From Tepidaquicella sp964564635 (GTDB lineage: Bacteria > Bacteroidota > Ignavibacteria > Tepidaquicellales > Tepidaquicellaceae), in contig CAZMAR010000002.1 in NCBI GenBank assembly GCA_964564635.1, positions 248,001 through 312,000 of the forward strand: DNA of 64,000 nt, written 5' to 3'. Below, one piece after another: positions 36,161 to 43,738 of the stretch. Below the pieces are notes generated by a model that had not been told where the DNA came from, ran no database searches, and saw only the letters and a program-made list of their open reading frames with translations. The position numbers were made by a program, and so were the translations under genes. The first letter of the stretch is position 1; every line of letters begins with the position of its first letter.

Positions 36161-37516
36161 ATGAAAAAATTACTAACTCTTATTATTCTTCTATTCCTTG
36201 TGGTTGGTTTTTCAAACGCTCAAAACACATGGACTTTTATTTCCAATTTTCCTGCACCAAATCCAACAGCAACAACTATTTCTGTTGTTAATCAAAATCA
36301 AATATGGGTTGCCTGTATAGCTTCCGGTGGTGCTGCAAGAATATATAAAACCTTTGATGCTGGACAAACCTGGATTCTTGCAAATGGTGGTTTACCCGCG
36401 CAGGATTTATATGGACTATACGCTTACGATTCACTTAATGTTTGGGTAGGAACAGTTCAGGGCAGTGTTTACTATACAAGTAATGGTGGAAACAACTGGA
36501 CTCTTCAATTATCTGTACCCGGTAGTTTCTGTAATGGTATTAAAATGTTTTCTCTTAACTATGGTGTATATTATGGTGACCCAACTGGAAGTGGACAACC
36601 ATATCAATTCAGGACAACAAGTAATGGTGGTCTAAACTGGGTTCTCGTTACTGGTGCTCCTATTGCGGGTAGTGAATGGGGCGTAATCAATGCATGGGAC
36701 TGGACTGATTCTAATCATTTCTGGATTGGTTCTGTCAATACAGTACCAAACTCAACTACATCAAAAATATACAAAACTGCAAATGGTTACTGGGGTACCT
36801 GGACCGGTGTTACTGTTAATGGTACAGGTGGTTCTCAGGGATGTTACTTTCAGGCGGTTGCATTTATTGATAATAATAATGGTCTTGTTGGATCAAGTGG
36901 TGGTAATATATTGAAAACCACAAATGGTGGGGTTAGCTATACAGCGGTGACTCCTCCTCCAGGCTTAACTTCATTTGCAGTTATGAATATGCATGCAGTA
37001 AAAGCTGCTGGTATAATTAGAATGGCAATAGACTCTGGTGGTGGTAGTGTTATGTATAGAACTACAAATCTTGGTACAAGCTGGATAAGAGAACAACTTC
37101 CTCTGCAAGCTGTTATTAATATTGTTGCAGATATGGAATTCTTGAATGAAAATCTTGGATATGCAGTTCTTGGTTCCACAAACACTCCAGTTGGTGGTTT
37201 AATTAAGTATGGTCCAGCAAGTGGTGTGAATCCAATTAGCGGCAATGTACCGGAAGGGTTTGCTTTGGAACAAAATTATCCAAATCCATTCAATCCAGGT
37301 ACCACAATAAAATTCTCAATACCTAAATCGCAATTTGTAACCCTGAAAGTCTATAACTCGCTTGGAAAAGAAGTTCAAACACTTATTCAGGAACACCTTG
37401 CAGCTGGTACCTACGAAGTGTTCTACGATGCACAGGAATTACCATCAGGAATTTATTTCTATAAAATAATTACAGATTCATTTACAGATGTAAAGAAGAT
37501 GACACTAATTAAATAG
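36161..37516 (+). CDS. Secreted YCF48/BNR-repeat protein with T9SS tail
   Basis: A protein of about 451 residues with a signal peptide ending GFSNA-QN. It has repeated blades of the YCF48/sialidase-like type: WVACIASGGAARIYKTFDAG, VWVGTVQGSVYYTSNGGNNW, GLVGSSGGNILKTTNGGVS and VMYRTTNLGTSW. Such Asp-box-like repeats form a propeller. The C-terminal T9SS tail is LEQNYPNPFNPGTTI and LPSGIYFYKI. The ATG at 36161 has a good Shine-Dalgarno (AAAGGAGAAAA) and is preferred over a TTG 15 bases upstream. A strong hairpin terminator follows at 37542. Confidence 0.88.
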   Translation: MKKLLTLIILLFLVVGFSNAQNTWTFISNFPAPNPTATTISVVNQNQIWVACIASGGAARIYKTFDAGQTWILANGGLPAQDLYGLYAYDSLNVWVGTVQGSVYYTSNGGNNWTLQLSVPGSFCNGIKMFSLNYGVYYGDPTGSGQPYQFRTTSNGGLNWVLVTGAPIAGSEWGVINAWDWTDSNHFWIGSVNTVPNSTTSKIYKTANGYWGTWTGVTVNGTGGSQGCYFQAVAFIDNNNGLVGSSGGNILKTTNGGVSYTAVTPPPGLTSFAVMNMHAVKAAGIIRMAIDSGGGSVMYRTTNLGTSWIREQLPLQAVINIVADMEFLNENLGYAVLGSTNTPVGGLIKYGPASGVNPISGNVPEGFALEQNYPNPFNPGTTIKFSIPKSQFVTLKVYNSLGKEVQTLIQEHLAAGTYEVFYDAQELPSGIYFYKIITDSFTDVKKMTLIK

Positions 37517-37541
37517 TTATTTTTAAATTTTTCTTGTTTAG

Positions 37542-37566
37542 AAGCCGGGTTTATCCCGGCTTTTTT
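37542..37566 (+). terminator. Rho-independent terminator
   Basis: The stem AAGCCGGG pairs with CCCGGCTT across a five-base loop (TTTAT), and a run of T follows. It lies 25 bases after the stop of the T9SS protein at 36161-37516 and is the strongest hairpin terminator I found in the window. Confidence 0.92.
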
Positions 37567-37647
37567 ATTTTTAAAATGGGGATATATATTTGTCTTTTTT
37601 TTATTTAGTAAAAAGGGTCTTTGTATAAATAGGATAAAAATTATACT

Positions 37648-37671
37648 TAACAGTATTACGTAATACTGTTA
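37648..37671. promoter_or_regulatory. Perfect 24-bp palindrome in a promoter, likely MerR-type operator
   Basis: The half-site TAACAGTATTAC is followed directly by its exact reverse complement. A TATAAT-like -10 overlaps the right end at 37670-37675, and a TTAACA-like -35 lies at 37647-37652 with a 17-base spacer. The palindrome therefore fills the spacer, as MerR-family operators do. The broken MerR gene starts 22 bases downstream. Confidence 0.75.
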
Positions 37672-37693
37672 TAATTATAAAAAATAAATTACT

Positions 37694-38095
37694 ATGAAAA
37701 GGTATTCAATTTCAGATGTTGCAGAATTAACAAAATGCACAAAAAGGACTGTAAAATATTATGTGCAATTAAGTTTAATTCCTCCTATCGAAAAAACAGG
37801 TAAAAGCTCTTACTATACAGAGGACCATATAAATCTGATAAAAATTATAAAAAGGTTTTCGGTGGGAATATCTTCCATTAAGCAATAGAAAGGAGATAAT
37901 AGATGATAAAGAAGAATTAAAAGAACAATTGAAAAAAGAGTTAAAACATTTATCAAGAAGTATAAGTTTTCCAGCAAGGAATAAATATCTTAAAGTAAAT
38001 ATCACACCAGATATTGAAATATGTTAATAAGATTTCCTACCAGGAATAATAAAAGATAAAATAGAAAAAATAATAAACTATTCTTTTGAAATTTT
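37694..38095 (+). pseudogene. MerR-family regulator, frameshifted
   Basis: The first 64 codons encode a normal MerR DNA-binding domain (YSISDVAELTKCTKRTVKYY, then LIPPIEKTGKSSYYTEDHI and a LIKIIKRF helix) and then hit a stop at 37886. The continuing coiled-coil part (EIIDDKEELKEQLKKELKHL) lies in a different frame from about 37890. That frame in turn has two stops at 38026-38031 before another plausible stretch (DFLPGIIKDKIEKIINYSF). The gene is thus interrupted at least twice. The intact operator upstream suggests the loss is recent. A sequencing error could explain the first shift but not both breaks. Confidence 0.7.
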
Positions 38096-38272
38096 TAATA
38101 ATAAAAAATAAAACCTATAAAAAAGAAAATTTATTTTTATTCAATCATAATGAAAATTTTTTAGGAAAAGAAAATGTGATTTCATTTAAAAGTATTGATA
38201 TTAAAGGAGAAATTATTTCAGAATTTTTAAAAGCCGAATCATTTATAATTACCGTTCCGCTATTCTTTTTAT
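38086..38272 (+). pseudogene. Possible remnant of the same or another decayed gene
   Basis: A third frame, open from a TTG at 38086, encodes about 60 residues with protein-like character (ENVISFKSIDIKGEIISEFL, then KAESFIITVP) before meeting the end of the oppositely oriented radical-SAM gene. It follows directly on the broken MerR frames and may be its C-terminal part, shifted once more. I do not recognise it. The continuation past 38272 is antisense to a real gene and is not counted. Confidence 0.3.
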
Positions 38273-39175
38273 TTATTGTGCTATGGCACTGGATATACCA
38301 TTATATTTCAATATTGATAATAATGAATCAAGTTCCGCTTCGGTGGGTGAAATGGCAAAAGGTAAAGTGTAGAATCTCCCAAGTTCCTGGTATTTTTTTA
38401 CTCCATTTGTATGATAGGGGAGTAATTTTGCTTTATTGATTTTTAGCTTATTACAAAATTTTGCAATCTCTTCAAACATTTCAGGGGAAGAGTTTATGCT
38501 TCTTATTACAGGAATTGTCACTGTAACTTTTTCAGGATTAACTTTTGCTATTTTTTTTAAATTTCTTAATATAACTTTGTTTTCTTTGCCTGTTAATTGT
38601 TTATGCAGAAATGAATCCAGTATTTTTAAATCATAATATATAAAATCAAATTTGTTAATATAATCTTTTACCTTTTCCCAATTGAAGTATCCTGCGGTTT
38701 CAAGTCCTACTGAAATACCTCTTTCTGTGCAGAGATTTACGAATTCTCTTACAAAATCTGGTTGCATTAACGGTTCTCCACCTGAAATTGTAATTCCTCC
38801 CCATTGTTTATTTTTTCGTATTTTTATGCTTCTCAACAGTTCTTCTGCAGAATAATATTTTCCTGCAATTCTAACCTCTTCTGAATTGCAGTTATCAACA
38901 CACTCATATTTTTCACAAGTTTTACATATCTCCCTGTTAAATATGGGAACTCCATCTTCTCTATATATAATTGCCTCTTTATCACAATTGGTTATGCAGT
39001 CTTTACATTTTTCACATAAATTCTGTATATGTGTACACTCCTGTTTTCTTTTTTGCCCTTCTGGATTTGCGCACCAAAGGCAATTTAAAGCACAACCCTT
39101 TAAAAATATTACAGTTCTTTTTTTATCCTCATATACAACATTTTCCTGTATATCAAAAATTAATCCTTTTCTCAT
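38273..39175 (-). CDS. Glycyl-radical enzyme activating protein (radical SAM)
   Basis: A 300-residue radical-SAM activase of the pyruvate formate-lyase activating type. The cluster motif is FLKGCALNCLWCANPEGQ (CxxxCxxC near residue 28). A two-cluster ferredoxin insert follows (LCEKCKDCITNC and ICKTCEKYECVDNC). The SAM site is WGGITISGGEPLMQP, and the end is LLPYHTNGVKKYQELGRFY. It installs the glycyl radical on a partner enzyme in anoxic metabolism. No glycyl-radical enzyme is present in the window, so the substrate is unknown. It converges with the broken MerR gene. Confidence 0.92.
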   Translation of the reverse strand: MRKGLIFDIQENVVYEDKKRTVIFLKGCALNCLWCANPEGQKRKQECTHIQNLCEKCKDCITNCDKEAIIYREDGVPIFNREICKTCEKYECVDNCNSEEVRIAGKYYSAEELLRSIKIRKNKQWGGITISGGEPLMQPDFVREFVNLCTERGISVGLETAGYFNWEKVKDYINKFDFIYYDLKILDSFLHKQLTGKENKVILRNLKKIAKVNPEKVTVTIPVIRSINSSPEMFEEIAKFCNKLKINKAKLLPYHTNGVKKYQELGRFYTLPFAISPTEAELDSLLSILKYNGISSAIAQ

Positions 39176-39298
39176 ATTTATTTATAAAATTAAATATAAT
39201 TACATATATTCTGTAAAACAATTCTTTTAGCCATAAAATTTCACAAATAAAATTTTTCTCTTTAAATAAATCCTTATTTGCCCGCCTGGTTTATTCTA

Positions 39299-40870
39299 TT
39301 AAGGAATCTTTTTCAGCCTTTCAATAATAACAACTGTTAAATCATCAATCTGTTCAGCGCCCTCCATAAATTTATTAACATCTTCAATAATAGTTGAAAG
39401 AAGCTTATCTGACGGGGTATCAAGATGATTATTTAGAAGATTTTCTATTCTCTCAAATCCGTATTCCTCGCGTGATTTATTTAATGCTTCATTGAGTCCG
39501 TCAGTGTAAAGAATAAACTTATCTTCTTCATTAAAATCTATAACAACTCCGCTATCTTCTTTTTCATAAGATATATTATCAAGCACTCCAAGAGTTATTC
39601 CATGCTTCTTTAATAAGAAAAGTTCACCATTTTTTTTATCTATTTTATACGGTGGTAAGTGTCCGGCATTGAAAAATGATAAAGTATTTTTCTCAGGGTC
39701 TATTACAGCGAAAAGTGCCGTAACAAACATTTTCCTTTGTTGAGTCTTTCTTACCATTAAGTTCAGTTTCTTAAAAATTTCCTTCGGATTGTGAGTGTCT
39801 TCTAAAATCAAATGTATACTGCTTCTTAAACCTGAAAGTAACAAGGCGCTTGCAACTCCATGCCCTGACACATCACAAATAAACACCCCGACTTTTCCAT
39901 CAGGTAATTCAAAGTAATCAAAATAATCGCCTCCAACCTCCATTGCTGGAATTGATGTTGCGGAAATGCTTATCCCGTTTATAACTTTTTTTGAGTCAGG
40001 TAGCATCGAAAGTTGTATCTGCCTTGCGTAGTCAAGTTCCTTTTTCATCCGCAACGTTTCGTAGTTCTTTTTATAGTAATAATTATAACTGCGGAAAAAT
40101 TTCTTCTGCCGCTTTGTATTTAATGTATTTGAAATGATGAACGAGAGCAATGTTAAAGCAAAAAATACTATTGTTTGAGCCAGCCCATCTGTAAAAACAA
40201 AGGAAGGGGCAACAACAAGATGAGAAATAAAAGGCAAACCATAAGCCAAACTGTATAATTGGATATATTCTGATTTTGATAAACACAGGAATAATATTAT
40301 AATACAAAAGTAAAAAGCATATTCCGTTTTACTTGTATTATCTTCTTCGGTTGTATCTATTGTAATTTTATTGTTTTTCTTTCTTTCATTTTTACTTGTA
40401 CCATCTTCTTGTGATAGTTTTTCCCTAACTGTGGAGTCTATTTGATTTTTATCAAGAGTTTGTGTTTCTGGATTTTCAATAGCATTATTTTTAGTATTTG
40501 AAGAAACCAAATACTTTGATGATATTAAGGAAACTGTTGCAAAAGAAGTAAAGGCAATTATAAAAGCAATTACAAAAATTAATACCCTTTTCCTTATATT
40601 TGAAATATTGAAAAGTTTCTTATACTTAAGCAAAAGCATCAAAACAATTACAAATGCAAACCCATAAAACACAATTCTGAAAAAAGAAAAAAACCCTGTT
40701 GAATTAGAAAAAATAGATACTACAGCCTCCCCCAAACTAATCCCAATAATAACTTCAAGAAATATAAGTATCCTCTTAAAGCGGATTAAATTTTTTTCAT
40801 CACAGTATAAGTCGTAAGCTTCACCTTTCTCATACTTAATATAATTATCAAACGGTAAAGTATAATCCAT
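39299..40870 (-). CDS. Membrane-bound PP2C-type SpoIIE/RsbU phosphatase
   Basis: A 523-residue protein. The N-terminal half holds about six membrane segments (from LIFLEVIIGISLGEAVVSIF to TIVFFALTLLSFIISNTL). A linker LDYARQIQLSMLP, typical of RsbU-like proteins, leads into the phosphatase domain: AMEVGGDYFDYFEL, VFICDVSGHGVASALL, FFNAGHLPP, KFILYTDGLNEALN and AEQIDDLTVVII. It dephosphorylates anti-sigma-factor antagonists in partner-switching systems. No anti-sigma or STAS partner is in the window. It is the last gene of a tight run after YggX and the 5'-nucleotidase. Confidence 0.92.
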   Translation of the reverse strand: MDYTLPFDNYIKYEKGEAYDLYCDEKNLIRFKRILIFLEVIIGISLGEAVVSIFSNSTGFFSFFRIVFYGFAFVIVLMLLLKYKKLFNISNIRKRVLIFVIAFIIAFTSFATVSLISSKYLVSSNTKNNAIENPETQTLDKNQIDSTVREKLSQEDGTSKNERKKNNKITIDTTEEDNTSKTEYAFYFCIIILFLCLSKSEYIQLYSLAYGLPFISHLVVAPSFVFTDGLAQTIVFFALTLLSFIISNTLNTKRQKKFFRSYNYYYKKNYETLRMKKELDYARQIQLSMLPDSKKVINGISISATSIPAMEVGGDYFDYFELPDGKVGVFICDVSGHGVASALLLSGLRSSIHLILEDTHNPKEIFKKLNLMVRKTQQRKMFVTALFAVIDPEKNTLSFFNAGHLPPYKIDKKNGELFLLKKHGITLGVLDNISYEKEDSGVVIDFNEEDKFILYTDGLNEALNKSREEYGFERIENLLNNHLDTPSDKLLSTIIEDVNKFMEGAEQIDDLTVVIIERLKKIP

Positions 40871-40879
40871 ATTTTATAT

Positions 40880-41152
40880 TTACTCGGGTTTTACATATTG
40901 TTCGGGAAGCTTTCCGCCTTTTCCGAAAAAATAATCATTTACCTGTTTATAAAACACTTTATCTGTTTCTGGTTTTGTTAAATCAAGTCTGAATTCATTT
41001 ACAATTATTTTAAAATACTCAAGAAACATCTTCCATGCCTCTTCAGATACATTTTCATAAACCTTCTGTCCTAATTCACCAGGAAACGGTGGTCTCGGTA
41101 AACCGGGCAGTTCTTTATTTAACTTTACGCATTTTACCATTCTTTGTTGCAT
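40880..41152 (-). CDS. yggX: YggX-like Fe(2+)-trafficking protein
   Basis: A 90-residue protein of the YggX family, which protects Fe-S proteins from oxidative damage. Family features are MVKCVKLNKELPGLPRPPF with the conserved N-terminal Cys, PGELGQKVYENVSEEAWKMF, and the KPETDKVFYKQVNDYFFG region. The ATG directly follows the TAA of the 5'-nucleotidase gene, and the phosphatase gene begins nine bases further on. Confidence 0.9.
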   Translation of the reverse strand: MQQRMVKCVKLNKELPGLPRPPFPGELGQKVYENVSEEAWKMFLEYFKIIVNEFRLDLTKPETDKVFYKQVNDYFFGKGGKLPEQYVKPE

Positions 41153-42706
41153 TTATTTATATTTTTTTGCTTCATCAATTAATCTCTCTTCTGATATATT
41201 GTTAATTATTTTTTGCGCCTCCACCGCTTCTATTAACACATCTCTGTCTATCATATTAGTTTCAACAGCATTAATTTTTTCAGAAATTTTTCCAAAATAC
41301 TTATTTATTTGAGAAACTACATAATTTGTCGTCGCTATTTGATATATTTTATCATCTTCTATATCTTTACCATTAACTTTAATACTTTTTAAAAATCCTT
41401 CCTGCTTTTTTGCCATTTCCTCTGAATTATAAACCGCTGTAAGTCCAGAGAAAATTAAAAAGTCAGGATTCTCACCCTTTTCTATTTCTTCCTGTGCCTT
41501 TTTAAAATGATTTTCAATCATTTCCCGCAGAAGTTTTCCACTGACCTTAAAGGTATTTATAGTATTACCAAATGGATTTACTTCCCAGATATCCCTGACA
41601 GTTATATTCCCCTTTAGTACATCTTTTCTTATTCCACCTGAATTTATAAACGAAATATCAGAATTTGTTTTTGCTCTGAAAACATCTGCTTCCCATTGTC
41701 CAAGATTGCAGTTTATTCCTTTTGAATGCCAATCTACTTCAAGCGTACCAATCACCCTATTTAAAAGTGGCTTTATATCCTCTTCCATCTTATCTACTAT
41801 TTGCTGAGCCTGTTTATCATAAATCAGAGAGTCAAAAACTGTTTCAATTAAACTGCCATCATAAAAAACTACAGTATCTTTTTCAATATCAACTTTAATA
41901 TCAAGTTTTCCAAGATACCTGCCATATGCACCTGCCTGACAAACAAGAACGCCATTTATATTTTTTGGATGCCTTATTGGAGTGTGTGAATGCCCGCCGA
42001 TTATTATATCCACATCCTGATGATATTTTACTGCAAAAATGCTATCTCTATCAACTCCGAAATGAGTGAGCATAATTATCAAATTACACTTCTGATTCTT
42101 TAGCTCCTTTACACCTGCAAGAATGCAGGAATCAGTATTTAAAATTTCTATATCCTGCACATTACTTGGTAATGTAAGTGTGTAAAGATCATCGGTCACA
42201 AGCCCAATAACTCCAATTTTAATACCATTAACTTCTTTAATGTATATTAAGTCACCGAAAGGACGATTTTCTGGTTTGTAATATAGATTGCCTGCAAGAA
42301 ATTTAAACTTTACAGTTTTCAAATACTCATTTAACTTTTCTGCAGTATAATCAAAGTCGTGATTCCCTAATGTTAACACATCCAGGTCATACAATGCCAG
42401 CAATTTAATTTGTGACTCACCCTTAGTAAGAGTAGAAACTGCAGTACCCTGAAAATCATCACCAGCATACATCAGAAATGATTTATCATCTCTATATTTT
42501 TTCACATATCCAAGCATACTTGCAGTTCCGCCAATAAAATAGGAAATTGTGTCGTTCCCTGATTTCTTTGTTGTTTTATATGCCAGATTTCTTGCGTGAA
42601 AGTCATTCCAGTGTAATATTCTCAATTCCCGTAAATTGCTTTCCTGTGAGAATACATTTTGAAATGCAATAAAAAGTACTAAAATAAATATTATTCTTTT
42701 CTTCAT
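41153..42706 (-). CDS. Secreted 5'-nucleotidase/UshA-family metallophosphatase
   Basis: A 517-residue enzyme with a signal peptide (MKKRIIFILVLFIAFQNVFS, then QESN). The calcineurin-like domain shows ILHWNDFHAR, YAGDDFQGT, TLGNHDFDY, MLTHFGVD and IIGGHSHTP. The C-terminal nucleotide-binding domain has SFINSGGIRKDVLKG, WEVNPFGNTI and TNYVVSQINKYFG. It hydrolyses extracellular nucleotides or nucleotide sugars. It is the first gene of the unit with YggX and the SpoIIE phosphatase. Confidence 0.93.
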   Translation of the reverse strand: MKKRIIFILVLFIAFQNVFSQESNLRELRILHWNDFHARNLAYKTTKKSGNDTISYFIGGTASMLGYVKKYRDDKSFLMYAGDDFQGTAVSTLTKGESQIKLLALYDLDVLTLGNHDFDYTAEKLNEYLKTVKFKFLAGNLYYKPENRPFGDLIYIKEVNGIKIGVIGLVTDDLYTLTLPSNVQDIEILNTDSCILAGVKELKNQKCNLIIMLTHFGVDRDSIFAVKYHQDVDIIIGGHSHTPIRHPKNINGVLVCQAGAYGRYLGKLDIKVDIEKDTVVFYDGSLIETVFDSLIYDKQAQQIVDKMEEDIKPLLNRVIGTLEVDWHSKGINCNLGQWEADVFRAKTNSDISFINSGGIRKDVLKGNITVRDIWEVNPFGNTINTFKVSGKLLREMIENHFKKAQEEIEKGENPDFLIFSGLTAVYNSEEMAKKQEGFLKSIKVNGKDIEDDKIYQIATTNYVVSQINKYFGKISEKINAVETNMIDRDVLIEAVEAQKIINNISEERLIDEAKKYK

Positions 42707-42867
42707 AGTATTAATATTTAATTTTTATTTTTCAAAATGCTATAATTTATATAAATTATAAATGTAAAAAAAATCAAATTACAAATACTTAATTTTTAAA
42801 ATAAACCATCCTATTTTTATTTCAGAATCTCTCTGCTGTGTTGAGTGCCACTTTTTTTCTTCTTTAT

Positions 42868-42887
42868 CCACGAGTTGAAACTCGTGG
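42868..42887. repeat. REP-like palindrome, copy 1
   Basis: CCACGAGTT and AACTCGTGG form a nine-base stem with a two-base loop. The hairpin touches the left end of a methylase-tail repeat. Related hairpins with the same outer stem occur at 43019-43038 and 43129-43148. The region 42707-42867 between this and the 5'-nucleotidase start holds nothing else that I can recognise. Confidence 0.8.
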
Positions 42888-42990
42888 CAATTATATTTTC
42901 TCAAATTCATCAAATTCTTTTTTTAAATTATTTCTTTTACCCGCCTTTACCTTCCCCCTTCTATTATTTTAATTTCTTCCTGAGTCAAGT
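42888..42990 (-). repeat. Methylase-tail repeat unit, copy D (most decayed)
   Basis: Read on the minus strand, the right part resembles the 3' end of the 46278-49808 methylase gene (LTQEEIKIIEGGR then stop). The left part encodes KAGKRNNLKKEFDEFEKI and a stop in another frame. The same two-part unit occurs at 43261-43380 and 45231-45381. The tail match is shorter and more diverged here than in the other copies. Confidence 0.7.
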
Positions 42991-43010
42991 TAATATAGTA
43001 TAAGAAAATT

Positions 43011-43226
43011 TTAATTTGCCACGAGCTTTAGCACGTGGAATAAAAGATTTAAAAGTGATATTGTCTTTAGCCAGAACAAATCCTCCTTCTTTTCTGCTAA
43101 AAGCCGATTTATTTTGATTTTTAATTTGCCACGAGCTTTAGCTCGTGGAATAAAAGATTTAAAGTGATATTGTCTTTAGCCAGAACAAATCCTCCTTCTT
43201 TTCTGCTAAAAGCCGATTTATTTTGT
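43011..43226. repeat. Two-copy 110-bp tandem repeat with REP-like palindromes
   Basis: Two nearly identical units begin at 43011 and 43121. They differ by one substitution in the palindrome (GCACGTGG versus GCTCGTGG) and one deleted A. Each starts with a hairpin; the second is the perfect CCACGAGCTTTAGCTCGTGG, with an eight-base stem and four-base loop. No reading frame of note is present. The outer stem is shared with the hairpin at 42868. Confidence 0.9.
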
Positions 43227-43260
43227 CTTTTCTTCTTTTCTAACGAGTTGAAACATATAG

Positions 43261-43380
43261 CAATTATATTTTCTCAAATCCCTCAAACTCATTATTAAAT
43301 TTATTTCTTTTGCCTGCTTTCATTTCCCTCCTTCTAATATTTCTATTTCTTCGGGAGTTAATTCGTAAAGTTTGTAAACA
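43261..43380 (-). repeat. Methylase-tail repeat unit, copy C
   Basis: On the minus strand the right half encodes LVYKLYELTPEEIEILEGGK and a stop, matching the end of the methylase at 46278. The left half holds a 19-codon frame (see 43264-43323). A degenerate half of the REP-like palindrome lies at its left edge (43240-43255). It marks the left boundary of the deaminase-ATPase gene region. Confidence 0.85.
43264..43323 (-). other. Mini reading frame in the tail repeat (19 codons), possibly a leader or gene-start remnant
   Basis: The frame MKAGKRNKFNNEFEGFEKI starts with an ATG overlapping the TGA of the tail (ATGA). It is preceded by GGAGGGAA, a strong ribosome binding site. The equivalent frames in copies B and D read KAGKRNNFKKEYE (then a stop) and KAGKRNNLKKEFDEFEKI. 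Several differences between copies are synonymous (AAA/AAG, GCA/GCG, GGC/GGT, GAA/GAG), which suggests it was once translated. I do not recognise the peptide. Confidence 0.3.
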
Positions 43381-43487
43381 ATTATGAGTATTAGATTTTC
43401 TTATATCTTGTGTTACCTGTTTATTTTTATTCAAATGTGTTTTTTAGACTTTCCCAGATTATTGAAAAAGTAACTAACTTTATTTAA

Positions 43488-43738
43488 ACTTGGACAGATT
43501 GTCCAAGTAAATGTCCAAGTTCATTAAAAATGTTTGTTAGGTTTAATAAAGATATAATTCCAGACTTTATAATATCATAACTATGGACAGATTGTCCAAA
43601 GAATTGTCCAGAGTAATACCTTAACTCATATGCAATATTAGTACTTGGTCATTTTGTCCAAGTAAGTGTCCAAGTTCACATTATAAACGTTAATCAATTT
43701 TTCAACTTGGACAATTAGGTTGAGTCAATGTCCAAGTT
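43488..43738. repeat. Cluster of four TTGGACA/TGTCCAA dyads
   Basis: Four units occur at 43488-43520, 43581-43610, 43643-43675 and 43704-43738. The first consists of ACTTGGACA, a three-base spacer, TGTCCAAGT, a three-base spacer and a second TGTCCAAGT. Units 2 and 3 keep this three-half-site plan with mismatches. Unit 4 has a wider spacer and its last half-site overlaps the stop codon of the deaminase fusion gene. Unit starts are 93, 62 and 61 bases apart. They could be protein binding sites, or hairpin-forming or decayed coding repeats. They are too short and uneven for a CRISPR array. Confidence 0.85.

Noticed and set aside
38273..38439. Continuation of the plus-strand frame starting at 38086
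   Set aside because: It is antisense to the well-supported radical-SAM gene and its sequence (from LFFLF onward) is not protein-like.
43011..43226. Insertion sequence
   Set aside because: The 110-bp unit has no transposase frame; it can at most be a non-autonomous repeat.
43488..43738. CRISPR array or phage attachment repeats
   Set aside because: The repeats are dyads of uneven spacing with no constant repeat-spacer pattern, there are no cas genes, and no integrase is present.
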